Shown here: positions 8,723-17,749 of the stretch, piece after piece
Numbering within the stretch: position 1 is the first letter of the stretch
Layout of the letters: each line of letters begins with the position of its first letter
DNA from: a bacterium
Lineage (GTDB): Bacteria; Zhuqueibacterota; Zhuqueibacteria; Residuimicrobiales; Residuimicrobiaceae
Assembly: GCA_029565685.1 (NCBI GenBank)
Contig: JAKQNR010000022.1
Location: forward strand, 492,035 to 556,034
Reading direction: 5' to 3'
DNA length: 64,000 nt
Translations under genes and position numbers: made by a program
Notes under the pieces: generated by a model
The model's input: only the letters and a program-made list of their open reading frames with translations
Databases searched by the model: none
Told to the model about the DNA's origin: nothing

Positions 8723-11700
8723 ATGCCAGAGTATGTCCCCCTACATGTTCATTCCCACTACAGCTTTTTTCAAGGCGCCAATTCCATTCGTGACCTCTGC
8801 CGCCATGCCAGGTCACGCGGTCATCATCATCTGGCTCTGACCGATACCAACGGCCTTTATGGTTTGGCCTGGTTCTTACAGGAGGCACGCAGCTGCGGAC
8901 TGCAGCCTTTGATCGGATCGTATCTGATCGACAGGAGATGTTCAGCGGTCGTTCTGGCCAAGAACGTGTCCGGCTATTCGCGGCTGTGCCGTTTGATCAC
9001 GCTGCTGCAGAGCGATGCTGAATTTGATCTGACCCGGGCTCTGATTCAGGATCATAAAGATCTGGTGCTGATTTCCCGCGATCGCGAATTGCTTAAAGCC
9101 ATCATCAGCACGTCGGACAGAACGGATGTGTACGCCGAATTGGTGCCGTATCTGGACCGGGAGGCCATGCTGCAATTTGCCCGTTCATTTCAACTGCCGG
9201 TGGCCGCCACCCAGGCGGCGTACTTTATCAGCCCGGAAGACCATTCGATCCACAAGCTGTTGCGCGCCATTGACCTGCAGACCACTCTGTCCACTCTGGC
9301 AAAAGAAGAGGTCGCCAGCCCATACGCGTTTATGGATTCGCTCGAATCACGGTTCCCAGATTGCCCGGAAGCGCTTTCCAACACTTTGCAAATCGCCCGA
9401 GAGTGCACTTTTGAATTGAATTTTCACCAGTCCATTTTTCCCGCTTTTCATGGACCCAAGGGCGAAAGTGCATTCGCCTATCTCGACGAACAGGTACGAC
9501 AAGGCGCTCAGTGGCGCTACGGTGCGCTGACGCCCGACCTTGCCCGCAGGCTAGAGTACGAACTGGACTTGATCAAACAAAAAGGATTTGCCCCTTATTT
9601 TCTTGTAGTGGCCGATGCGGTTCGACAGGCTCCGAGAACCTGCGGTCGTGGATCGGCCGCTTCCAGTATTGTGAGTTACTGCTTAGGCATAACTAACGTC
9701 GATCCGGTTCGTTACGATCTTTTCTTTGACCGTTTTCTTAATCCCGGCCGAAAAGATCCCCCTGATATTGACGTTGATTTCCCCTGGGATGAACGGGATG
9801 ATGTTCTGGATTATGTGTTTAAAAAATACGGCGGCTCTTGTGTGGCCATGATCGCAAACCATGTTACGTTCAAAGCCCGTTCTGCGGTGCGAGAGATCGC
9901 CAAAGTGTACGGTTTACCGGAGACAGAGATCAGCGTCATGACCAGCCGCATGTCCAGTCATTGGCAGCCGACTCATTTGGAACAGATGATGAGCAGACAT
10001 CCGGTTTTTCGTAATATTGAGATCCGGCCGCCGTGGCCTGAAATCATCCGCCAGGCGGAAAAGATCCGCGGTTTTCCCAGATATCTATCCATTCATTGCG
10101 GAGGTGTGGTCATTGTTCCGGATGGATTGGACCGTTACGTTCCAGTGCAACCAGCGAAAAAACTTCTCAAACCGTACAATCTGAAGGAGGGAGGAGTCCC
10201 ACGCCGAGTGGCCCGATTGCAGGTTGTACAATGGGAAAAGGATCAAGCAGAGGATATGGGACTGGTCAAAATGGATCTGCTTGGCAACCGCTCCCTGTCA
10301 GTCATCCGGGACACCATTCGGGCTGTGGCCTCCAACCATGGGGTGGTCATTGATTATGCCAGTTGGGATCCGTTGCAGGATAAAGCCACTCAATCCCTGC
10401 TTGCCCGCGGCGACACCATCGGAGTTTTTTACGTGGAATCTCCGGCCATGCGCCAGTTGCAGAAAAAGACCGGCAAAGGCGATTTCGAGCATCTGATCAT
10501 TCATAGCTCCATTATTCGACCTGCAGCCAACATTTATATCAATGAGTATATTAGAAGGTTAAAGGGGGGAGGGTACGAACCCCTGCATCCAAAACTTGAA
10601 GAGGTTTTGCGAGAGACTTTTGGTATTATGGTTTATCAGGAGGATGTTTCCAAAGTGGCCATGGCATTGGCTGATTTTGACGCCTCCAGTGCAGATGATT
10701 TACGCAAAGTGGTGGGTAAAAAGCACAAGAGGGATAAACTGGAAGAGTATCGCAAAAGATTTTATCTTCAAGCAATAGCCAATCAGGTCAGCCGAAATAC
10801 CTGCGACAAGATATGGCAAATGATCCTCAGCTTTTCTGAATACAGCTTTTGTAAAGCGCACTCCGCCTCATATGCCCAGGTCTCATTTAAAAGTGCATAT
10901 CTGAAGGTTTACTATCCAGCGGAGTTTATGGCTGCTGTGATTTCCAATCAAGGCGGCTATTATTCCACTTTGGCATACATTTCAGAGTCACGGCGGCTGG
11001 GGCTGCAAGTTTTGCCCCCGGATATCAATGAGAGCGATTTTGTCTATACCGGCACTGGCAAGTGCCTCAGGGTGGGATTCATGCAGATCAAGGGGCTTTC
11101 TTCCCAGGCCTGGCAAGCTATTATCAAGGAGCGGAAAAATAACGGTCCCTTTAAATCACTGGATCATCTGCACAAACGCGTAGCTCTGCAGCCGGCCGAT
11201 CTTTTCCTGCTCATCAAGGCCGGATGCCTGGACAGCCTGGCAGCTGGACGAACAAGGCCGGATCTGCTCTGGCAGGCCTATTACCGGCAATCCCATCGCC
11301 CAGCTCCTTCCGCTCAGGCTTCCTTTGATTTTTTTGATCAAGAGGAGGCCGCTTCCCGAATGCCCGCAAATACGCGCTCCTACGACGAAAAAGAGATTCT
11401 GAGACAGGAGGTCGAAACTCTCGGCTTTCTGATTTCACGTCATCCATTGACGTTGTATCAGGAGCGGATTGACCGTCTCGTTTATACTCGTGCTTGTGAC
11501 CTGGATCACCATATTGGTGAAACCGTGCAGACCATCGGTTGGTTGATCACTTATAAATTGATCGCCACCAAACATAAGCAGCTGATGGAATTCCTCAGTT
11601 TTGAGGACACCACCGCCATTTATGAAACGATCTTTTTCCCAAAAATTTATGAGCGGTTTGCCCATATGATGACCGCATCCAGGCCGTATCTGCTCAAAGG

Positions 11701-11761
11701 CAGAGTGGAGGAACAGTACGGAGCTGTCGTGTTGAATGTGCACCAAGTCAATTTTTTGTAA
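8723..11761 (+). CDS. dnaE: DNA polymerase III alpha subunit-like polymerase (DnaE family, short form)
   Basis: A 1012-residue C-family DNA polymerase. In order: PHP domain (residues 1 to about 210, opening HVHSHYSFFQGA), palm with the PPDIDVDF motif (Asp348, 350, 352), the third catalytic region KMDLLGN with Asp518, fingers with KHKRDKLEEYRKRF, a helix-hairpin-helix segment (about 815-840), and an OB domain at the end. It lacks the tau-binding C-terminal domain and is shorter than E. coli DnaE (1160). The PHP site looks inactive: the usual TDH reads TDT and the later Glu is Ser. Length and the PPDIDVDF motif fit an error-prone DnaE2/ImuC type, but no imuA or imuB is nearby, so a main replicase is not excluded. 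Confidence 0.85.
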   Translation: MPEYVPLHVHSHYSFFQGANSIRDLCRHARSRGHHHLALTDTNGLYGLAWFLQEARSCGLQPLIGSYLIDRRCSAVVLAKNVSGYSRLCRLITLLQSDAEFDLTRALIQDHKDLVLISRDRELLKAIISTSDRTDVYAELVPYLDREAMLQFARSFQLPVAATQAAYFISPEDHSIHKLLRAIDLQTTLSTLAKEEVASPYAFMDSLESRFPDCPEALSNTLQIARECTFELNFHQSIFPAFHGPKGESAFAYLDEQVRQGAQWRYGALTPDLARRLEYELDLIKQKGFAPYFLVVADAVRQAPRTCGRGSAASSIVSYCLGITNVDPVRYDLFFDRFLNPGRKDPPDIDVDFPWDERDDVLDYVFKKYGGSCVAMIANHVTFKARSAVREIAKVYGLPETEISVMTSRMSSHWQPTHLEQMMSRHPVFRNIEIRPPWPEIIRQAEKIRGFPRYLSIHCGGVVIVPDGLDRYVPVQPAKKLLKPYNLKEGGVPRRVARLQVVQWEKDQAEDMGLVKMDLLGNRSLSVIRDTIRAVASNHGVVIDYASWDPLQDKATQSLLARGDTIGVFYVESPAMRQLQKKTGKGDFEHLIIHSSIIRPAANIYINEYIRRLKGGGYEPLHPKLEEVLRETFGIMVYQEDVSKVAMALADFDASSADDLRKVVGKKHKRDKLEEYRKRFYLQAIANQVSRNTCDKIWQMILSFSEYSFCKAHSASYAQVSFKSAYLKVYYPAEFMAAVISNQGGYYSTLAYISESRRLGLQVLPPDINESDFVYTGTGKCLRVGFMQIKGLSSQAWQAIIKERKNNGPFKSLDHLHKRVALQPADLFLLIKAGCLDSLAAGRTRPDLLWQAYYRQSHRPAPSAQASFDFFDQEEAASRMPANTRSYDEKEILRQEVETLGFLISRHPLTLYQERIDRLVYTRACDLDHHIGETVQTIGWLITYKLIATKHKQLMEFLSFEDTTAIYETIFFPKIYERFAHMMTASRPYLLKGRVEEQYGAVVLNVHQVNFL

Positions 11762-11821
11762 TTATTTATTGTGAATAAGCGATTGATGCAATATATTATA
11801 GGTGTATACTGCTTTATGACA

Positions 11822-11838
11822 GAGCTGCAGTGCAGCTC
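11822..11838. repeat. Short perfect inverted repeat in a 263-base gap
   Basis: GAGCTG and CAGCTC (11822-11827 and 11833-11838) flank five bases between the polymerase stop and the deaminase start. No T-run follows, so it is not an intrinsic terminator. It could be an operator or chance. The rest of 11762-12024 shows nothing I can support except the GAGG ribosome site at its end. Confidence 0.25.
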
Positions 11839-12024
11839 AGGGCAAAAGCTTGAAATACCGAGAATGCCTGCGCACTCTGGACATGGGTGAACAACAAGCG
11901 GATCCCACTCATTGCCCAACCTTTTAACGGCGATGGATCGGGGCTGGCCGGAAAAAAGAAATTGGATTCACAAAAGCAAATGGCGTTGTCGCGATAGATG
12001 GATCACATTTAGCTGAGGTCCCCT

Positions 12025-13059
12025 TTGTTGAAAGACAAAACGCTGGATTTTATCGCACGAATGCCAAAGGTTGAATTGCATTTGCATCTCGAAGGGACCA
12101 TCCAGCCAACCACGGCGATCGAACTGATGCGGCGCAACTGTGCAAAAAACGCACCGCGAACGGTTGAAGAGCTGCTGAAAATTTACGATTTTCAGGATCT
12201 AAGCCATTTTGTCAGAGCGATGAAAATCGTCTCTAATCATATCACCCGACTGGAGGATCTGGATCGGGTGTGCAGCGAGATGCTTGAAGAATGCGCACGT
12301 CAGAACACCCGTTACCTCGAGTTTGATTGCGCTCTGCAGAAGTATATTGATCTCGGCATGCCGCTGAGCGATGTGGTGGCTGTGCTGGATCGGGCTGTGC
12401 AGGCGGCAGAGGTGCGATACGGCATTCTTGCCAGGATGGTGGTCAATCTCCAGAGGTCGCACGGCGATGAAAAGACGGCCAATCTGGTGAAAGAGATCGC
12501 TCGGTTGAATCATCCTCTGATTGTCGGCGTCGGTCTGTCAGGGGATGAGACGCAGTATCCGCAAAAAGAGTTTATCAACACTTTTGCCATTGCCAGAGAG
12601 GCTGGCTTGCGCCGCACGGTTCACGCGGGAGAAGCGTTGGGAAGTCAGAGTGTATGGGATGCCCTTGAGCTGCTGCACGCGCAACGGATCGATCACGGCA
12701 CCCGCGCCATTGAGGATGAACGTCTGGTGCGCCATCTGGTTGATGCTCAGATCCCACTGACTCAGTGTCTGACCAGCAACCTGCGTCTCAATGTCGTCTC
12801 TGCGGTAAAACGCCACCCGTTCGCTCTTTTTTTTCATTCAGGCGTGCTGGTTACGCTCAACACCGATGATCCGCAGATTTTTCAAACTTCACTCACCGGT
12901 GAGTATGAGCTCGCTTACCGAGCCTTTGGCTTCTCTGAGCAGGAACTGCAGCGTATTGCGCACAACGGCATCAAGGCCTCTTTTCTTCCTGAAGAGGCCA
13001 GAGGTCATATGCTGCAACGAATGGAGCCTATCGCGCTAGCTGATTGTGAGAAAAACTAG
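12025..13059 (+). CDS. add: Adenosine deaminase-family aminohydrolase
   Basis: A 344-residue zinc hydrolase of the adenosine/adenine/aminofutalosine deaminase group. The zinc and catalytic set is complete: HLHLEG with His19 and His21, HAGE with His200 and Glu203, RIDHG with His224, and NTDDP with Asp281/282. It would remove the amino group from a purine nucleoside or related compound in the cytoplasm. CLTSNLRL in place of the commoner CPTSN leaves the substrate open between adenosine, adenine and aminodeoxyfutalosine. The start is a TTG, with GAGG 6 bases upstream. It converges on the - strand operon: both genes end in TAG taken from one shared CTAG at 13056-13059. Confidence 0.85.
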   Translation: MLKDKTLDFIARMPKVELHLHLEGTIQPTTAIELMRRNCAKNAPRTVEELLKIYDFQDLSHFVRAMKIVSNHITRLEDLDRVCSEMLEECARQNTRYLEFDCALQKYIDLGMPLSDVVAVLDRAVQAAEVRYGILARMVVNLQRSHGDEKTANLVKEIARLNHPLIVGVGLSGDETQYPQKEFINTFAIAREAGLRRTVHAGEALGSQSVWDALELLHAQRIDHGTRAIEDERLVRHLVDAQIPLTQCLTSNLRLNVVSAVKRHPFALFFHSGVLVTLNTDDPQIFQTSLTGEYELAYRAFGFSEQELQRIAHNGIKASFLPEEARGHMLQRMEPIALADCEKN

Positions 13060-13796
13060 GCGTCTGCGGAAGTCGTGGGGAATGTGATCTTGCCGCAGCG
13101 GATGTCTGTTTCAGCCTGTTCCAGGTCTTCGGGTTTGCCCAGATCCCGCCAATACCAGCCCTCCATGACAAATCCCAACACCGGTCGCCCCTGCTGTGCC
13201 AGCCGGATGTAGTGGTCAATGCTCGAAAAGGCGTGCGGGGCGATGCCGCGCAGCACCTGAGGATTGAAAACATGGATTCCATTGAATGCAAAAGCGCGGT
13301 GCCGTGTGGATTCCAACCCTACGGGCCGAGTATTAGGCCTGCCGAGGAGCTGCAGTTGATCATCGAACACCAGAGGACGGCTGGTGGGCCGGGCCTGTAC
13401 CGCTAACGTGACCTCGGCGCAGCGGCGATGATGATCTTTCAGTAATTTCACGAGATCCAGATCGGTCAATACATCGACATTATGCACCAGCACCGGGGCG
13501 TCCCCAGCCATCAAGTCCATCATGCGCACCAGAGCGCCGCCAGTGTCCAGCAGCCGCTCTTCCACAGAAATCATGATCTTTAGATTCGGCCATCTCCGTT
13601 GGCTGAGAAAAGCCATGATAAGCGGAGCATGATGATGGACGTTAATCGCCACCTCGGTGCAGCCGGCCTCGACCAGTCTGTCCAGAACGATGGAGAGCAG
13701 CGGCCGGCCGGACACGGTCAGCAATGCTTTGGGACAAGAGTCGGTGAGCGGCCGCAGGCGGCTTCCATAGCCGGCGGCCAGTATCATGGCTCTCAT
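13056..13796 (-). CDS. Sugar-1-phosphate nucleotidyltransferase (MurU-like)
   Basis: A 246-residue single-domain nucleotidyltransferase. The N-terminal signature MILAAGYGSRLRPLTDSCPK is intact, with the pyrophosphorylase Arg and Lys, followed by VHNVDVLTDL (metal Asp) and a late WRDLGKPEDLEQAE. Such enzymes join a sugar 1-phosphate to UTP or GTP. In Pseudomonas, MurU (MurNAc-1-phosphate uridylyltransferase) works after the anomeric kinase AmgK. Here an AmgK-like kinase lies two genes upstream in the same operon, so an equivalent salvage role is likely. Its ATG overlaps the stop of the RapZ-domain gene by four bases. Confidence 0.8.
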   Translation of the reverse strand: MRAMILAAGYGSRLRPLTDSCPKALLTVSGRPLLSIVLDRLVEAGCTEVAINVHHHAPLIMAFLSQRRWPNLKIMISVEERLLDTGGALVRMMDLMAGDAPVLVHNVDVLTDLDLVKLLKDHHRRCAEVTLAVQARPTSRPLVFDDQLQLLGRPNTRPVGLESTRHRAFAFNGIHVFNPQVLRGIAPHAFSSIDHYIRLAQQGRPVLGFVMEGWYWRDLGKPEDLEQAETDIRCGKITFPTTSADA

Positions 13797-14209
13797 AAGA
13801 AAGTAGGTTTATCCTGGTGAATGAGTTTGACGCGGAACCCGGCGTTTCTCAGCTTTTCTGCAGTGCGTTCGGCGCAATAGACCGAACGGTGTTGACCGCC
13901 GGTGCAGCCAAAGCCGACGGAAAGATGTGGGAACCGGCGCTGCTGAAAGCTCGATGCGGTCAGTACGATCAGCGCAAAAGCATGATCGATAAACTGATCA
14001 ACTTCCGGAACAGCGCGCAAAAATTCAGCGACCGGCTTGTCGAGCCCGCTTTGTTTCGCATAGCGCGGGTCTCTGCCCGGATTGGGCAAACCCCGACAGT
14101 CGAAGATGAATCCGCCGCCGTGGCCGGTGGGATCATCCGGGATTCCGGAGACATGAAAACCAAAGCTGGTGATCGTGATCAAAGGGAGGATTGAATCGTC
14201 CGTTTGCAT
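13793..14209 (-). CDS. Stand-alone RapZ C-terminal domain protein
   Basis: A 138-residue protein matching only the C-terminal half of RapZ: SFGFHVSG near the start, FDCRGLPNPGRDP, SGLDKPVAEFL and the glycine-rich GCTGGQHRSV at residues 101-110, all in the order I know from E. coli RapZ. In E. coli that half binds the small RNAs GlmY/GlmZ and senses glucosamine-6-phosphate. The N-terminal P-loop kinase domain is absent. The frame is open up to 14335, but that would overlap the upstream kinase; the ATG at 14209 leaves a 47-base gap and starts at the domain edge. Being between a kinase and a nucleotidyltransferase suggests an amino-sugar sensor or an enzyme step. Confidence 0.85.
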   Translation of the reverse strand: MQTDDSILPLITITSFGFHVSGIPDDPTGHGGGFIFDCRGLPNPGRDPRYAKQSGLDKPVAEFLRAVPEVDQFIDHAFALIVLTASSFQQRRFPHLSVGFGCTGGQHRSVYCAERTAEKLRNAGFRVKLIHQDKPTFL

Positions 14210-14256
14210 CCTATCTTTTTTCTTTCGTCTGCTGCTTGGATTGTTATCAGCGGTTG

Positions 14257-15297
14257 TTATAATCGGTAAAGTGAAGCATCCTGGACTAGTTGGGTTAGGA
14301 TCGACTGCAACAGCGGCAGCCGTTGTAAAATCCATGCTTTCTCCAGCAGCACGGTTACGTTTTTCAGAGCATAGGGAACGCTTTTTAAAAAACTTTTTTT
14401 GCCGCGGACACCTGCCAGATAGCCATAGGCGCCGAACGCCTGAAGCACTCTGATCAGAACAAAGCTGTAAAAGTAGTGCATAAACCGGTCACGATCGATC
14501 GGCAGCAGGGAGCGGGCAGCCTGCAGATAGCAGTCCATCAAATGGTTGCGCAGATATTCGGGTAAATCCGCTTTGGCGTCGTAGAGCAGCGAAGCTACAT
14601 CATACTGCAGCGCCCCGCGGCGACCGGACTGATAATCTATAAAATAGGTTTCGTTTTCCTGCACCATAATATTCCGCGATTGGAAATCGCGATAGAGAAA
14701 AAATGCAGTCGGTTCTTCCAACAGATGATCCACCAGGGTTTGAAATTCGCGCTGAAGCTTGTCTCGGTCAATGGGATTTTGAAAGAACAAGGATAAAAAA
14801 CGATGCTGAAAATACTGCAGATCCCAGCTCATTGACTCACGGCCAAAAACTGCGTGCTGATAGCAATAAGAGTAGTTCAGCGTTTTTCCCGCTTCGATTT
14901 GAAATCTGGGCAGCCAGGACAACGCCTTTTCATACAGAGCAACAATGTCCTCGGTAAAGCCGTGTTTGTCGCGTATAGGCGCCATGTGCTCATACAGCGT
15001 GAACAGGCCGAGATCCTGCACCAGATACACATTGTTGTTCAGATCGACGGCGTAGATTTGCGGCACCGGCAGATGATAACTGGCGAAATGTTGTGAAAAA
15101 TAGACAAAAGCTTCATTTTCTGCGCGGTGATCGCCGGCGATCCCAATGGCGGAACGATGCGCATTCTGCATACGGTAGATGCGCCGGTCAGAGGCATCTC
15201 CCTTGAGGGGATTGATCCGATCCGGTGTTTCGTTAAACTGCTGACGAAACAGCTTTTCCAGTGCAATCGTTTCCAACCGGTACTCGAGCTTTATCAA
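14257..15297 (-). CDS. AmgK-like anomeric sugar kinase (aminoglycoside phosphotransferase fold)
   Basis: A 346-residue APH-fold kinase. Visible are LKGDASDRRIYR (residues 31-42, the nucleotide-binding part typical of AmgK), the catalytic loop YRDFQSRNIMV with Asp204 and Asn209, and the metal-binding FIDYQSGRRG with Asp221, followed by YDVASLLYD. AmgK phosphorylates the anomeric carbon of MurNAc/GlcNAc, and the product is taken up by MurU. The downstream nucleotidyltransferase supports the same pathway. The start is a TTG at 15297 with no clear ribosome site, so the N-terminus is uncertain by a few residues. It is the first gene of a three-gene - strand operon. Confidence 0.8.
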   Translation of the reverse strand: MIKLEYRLETIALEKLFRQQFNETPDRINPLKGDASDRRIYRMQNAHRSAIGIAGDHRAENEAFVYFSQHFASYHLPVPQIYAVDLNNNVYLVQDLGLFTLYEHMAPIRDKHGFTEDIVALYEKALSWLPRFQIEAGKTLNYSYCYQHAVFGRESMSWDLQYFQHRFLSLFFQNPIDRDKLQREFQTLVDHLLEEPTAFFLYRDFQSRNIMVQENETYFIDYQSGRRGALQYDVASLLYDAKADLPEYLRNHLMDCYLQAARSLLPIDRDRFMHYFYSFVLIRVLQAFGAYGYLAGVRGKKSFLKSVPYALKNVTVLLEKAWILQRLPLLQSILTQLVQDASLYRL

Positions 15298-15538
15298 TAA
15301 GGCGCCGCCTGAGCCGGCAAGCGAGTTCCCTGCTGCTGCAGCAACAACAGGAATGATGGATAGACTTTCGGCGCGAAGAGGCGGAAAAGTCCATGAGGTA
15401 ACTGCAAGTTTTCTATCTAATCAAGCCTCCAGAACAAATTAGCCATTCTACGTCTAAAAACAAAAGTATTTTTTACCACGGTGAGGGGCGCTGCAGAGCT
15501 TGGCCCTGTGAAGCACCGGCAGGCGGCGGCTAAAAAAC

Positions 15539-15567
15539 TTGTATTTTTCATCAATAATTGCTATAAT
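15539..15567 (+). promoter_or_regulatory. Probable promoter of the DUF4254 gene
   Basis: A perfect TATAAT at 15562-15567 is 17 bases after TTGTAT (15539-15544). It lies in the 301-base divergent gap 15298-15598, which otherwise shows no gene. The predicted transcript would start near 15574, so translation must start at the TTG at 15599. Confidence 0.55.
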
Positions 15568-15598
15568 TAACGAGAAAACAACAAACCGGAGAACCGCC

Positions 15599-16222
15599 TT
15601 GAGTTCGCTGTCGCTTATTTTCAGCCCGTTCAAGGGCGAATCCCTGATCGAATGGTTTGCCGATCTTACCGAATTGTGGCACAAAACCGGCCCTTTATCT
15701 CCCGAGGATCCGTATACTCCGAAAGGGATGCTGCAAAAATTGCACTTTCACAACTATAGTTTATGGCACCTCGAAGATGAAGCACGGCGCATTGATGTGA
15801 CAGATGCCGAGATCGCCAAGATCAAGCGATCTATCGACAAGCATAATCAGCAGCGCAACGACGGAGTGGAGCAGATCGACATTTGGATCGATAACGTGCT
15901 CAACACCGCCGGTATCAAGCCGGGGGATGAGATCGCGTGCAATTCTGAACCACCGGGACTCATCATTGACCGTCTTTCCATCCTCTGTCTGAAAATCTAC
16001 CATATGCAGGAGCAGACGGAACGAAAGGATTTGAGCAAAGACGAAATCGACTATTGCACGCTGCGCGGCAAAATTCTTTTGGAGCAACGGAAGGATCTGG
16101 CCGCTGCGCTGGATGCCCTGTTCCTGGATCTACGCCAGGCTTCAAAACGGCACAAGGTGTACCGGCAATTCAAACTCTACAATGATCCGCGTTTCAATCC
16201 GGCTCTGTATAAAAACCGGTGA
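15599..16222 (+). CDS. DUF4254 family protein
   Basis: A 207-residue protein of the DUF4254 family, recognised from LHFHNYSLWHLEDEARR, the DKHNQQRNDGVEQID segment and PPGLIIDRLSILCLKIYHM. It is helical, soluble and has no signal peptide. Its biochemical role is unknown; family members often lie near cell-surface glycosyltransferase genes, which are absent here. The frame is open from a TTG at 15539, but a TATAAT promoter lies inside that extension and GGAG stands 7 bases before the TTG at 15599, so the shorter form is chosen. Confidence 0.8.
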   Translation: MSSLSLIFSPFKGESLIEWFADLTELWHKTGPLSPEDPYTPKGMLQKLHFHNYSLWHLEDEARRIDVTDAEIAKIKRSIDKHNQQRNDGVEQIDIWIDNVLNTAGIKPGDEIACNSEPPGLIIDRLSILCLKIYHMQEQTERKDLSKDEIDYCTLRGKILLEQRKDLAAALDALFLDLRQASKRHKVYRQFKLYNDPRFNPALYKNR

Positions 16223-16237
16223 TCAGATGAGGGCAAC

Positions 16238-17533
16238 ATGGATCTAGAAGAAAAAACCATACAGGTAGACCTCGCCTATGGCAAAACTGGATTGCGTGCA
16301 ACGCTGCCGCACCGTTCAGTGGCGAAAATCCTTACCATGAAGCCGGCGGAGCCGATTCTCGATCCTCATACTGCGGTGATCAAGTCGCTGCTCAATCCCA
16401 TAGGCTTTAACCATTCGTTGTATGACATGGCGAAAAATCATGGCTCCGCCTGCATTCTTATCTGCGACGTCACTCGTCCAGTGCCCAACAAGATCATCTT
16501 GCCGCCGGTCCTGAAAAGCCTGGCCGCGGCGGGGATTCCCCATCACGCCACTCGAATTCTTATCGCCACCGGCATTCACCGTCCCAATCTGGATGATGAG
16601 CTGATCGAACTGGTCGGCCCGGAGGTCGCTTCACGCTATCGCATCGACAATCACTTTTCGCGCGATTTGGCATCGCATACCTGTTTGGGCAAAACCAGCA
16701 GAGGGACGGATATCTGGATCGACAGCCGGTTCGTTGAGGCGGAGTACAAGATCGCCACCGGTTTTATTGAACCGCATCTGATGGCCGGATTTTCCGGCGG
16801 CCGCAAATTGGTGGTTCCCGGTGTTTCTAGCATCGAGACGATGAAATGCATGCACGGTCCGAAAATCATGGAGCATCCGCTTTCCCGCGAAGGCGTGATC
16901 GACGGCAATCCGTTTCATGAGGAGGCCCTCGAGATCGCCAACCGCGTTGGCGTGGATTTTATTATAAACGTCGCCTTGAATGAGAACCGGGAGATCATCG
17001 GCGTTTTTTCCGGCCATCTGGAATCCGCGCATCAAAAGGGCGTAGAGTTTGTCCGCAGCGTCGTGCGTGATACAGTCCCGCAACCGGTGGATATTGTGCT
17101 CACCACCGCTGCCGGCTATCCTTTGGACACCACCTATTACCAAAGCATCAAAGGTTTGACGGCCGCTCTGCCGATTGTCAAGCAAGGGGGAACCATCATC
17201 CTGGCCGCCCGTTGCGAAAACGGATTGGGCAGTGACGAGTTTGCCGGCCTGGCGACCGATCCTCGTCCAGTGCCCGAGATCATCGAAGAGATCGTCAGTG
17301 AAAAGCAGTTTGTCGTCGATCAATGGCAATTTGAGAAATTCGCTCAGGCAGCGCGCAGGGCGGACATCATTCTGGTGGCTGATGGCTTGAAACCAGAGAT
17401 TAAAAATCGTCTGCATGTCAAATGGGCGAACACCGTAGAGCAGGCTGTGGCCATGGCGCTCGAAACTCATGGTCCAAACAGTCGCATCGCCGTCATCCCC
17501 AAGGGCCCCTACATCCTAGCAGAAATTGAATAA
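16238..17533 (+). CDS. larA: LarA-family nickel-pincer racemase/epimerase
   Basis: A 431-residue protein of the lactate racemase (LarA, DUF2088) family. The key residues of Lactobacillus plantarum LarA all appear with a constant offset of six: His114, His180, Lys190 (in GFSGGRKLVVPG) and His206, matching His108, His174, Lys184 and His200. It should therefore carry the nickel-pincer nucleotide cofactor and racemise or epimerise a 2-hydroxy acid. Substrates vary across the family (lactate, malate, sugar acids), so lactate is not certain. The cofactor-making genes larB, larC and larE are not in the window. It starts 15 bases after the DUF4254 gene. Confidence 0.85.
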   Translation: MDLEEKTIQVDLAYGKTGLRATLPHRSVAKILTMKPAEPILDPHTAVIKSLLNPIGFNHSLYDMAKNHGSACILICDVTRPVPNKIILPPVLKSLAAAGIPHHATRILIATGIHRPNLDDELIELVGPEVASRYRIDNHFSRDLASHTCLGKTSRGTDIWIDSRFVEAEYKIATGFIEPHLMAGFSGGRKLVVPGVSSIETMKCMHGPKIMEHPLSREGVIDGNPFHEEALEIANRVGVDFIINVALNENREIIGVFSGHLESAHQKGVEFVRSVVRDTVPQPVDIVLTTAAGYPLDTTYYQSIKGLTAALPIVKQGGTIILAARCENGLGSDEFAGLATDPRPVPEIIEEIVSEKQFVVDQWQFEKFAQAARRADIILVADGLKPEIKNRLHVKWANTVEQAVAMALETHGPNSRIAVIPKGPYILAEIE

Positions 17534-17749
17534 TATCAATTTACTACAGAGTTGTCCTCATCAGGAACCATGAACCTGCTCATGCGTTAGATTATTGTGT
17601 TCCCTCATGTGATTAATTTTTGAGATAAATCACGAAATCTCGCCGAAAATCGTTGATTTTTTGTAGAAGATTTTGTAAATTAAATACTTGCATTTCGTGC
17701 TATTTATAATTTAGCTCTCCTCTTGAACAAGAGGAAGGAGGTAACCTAT

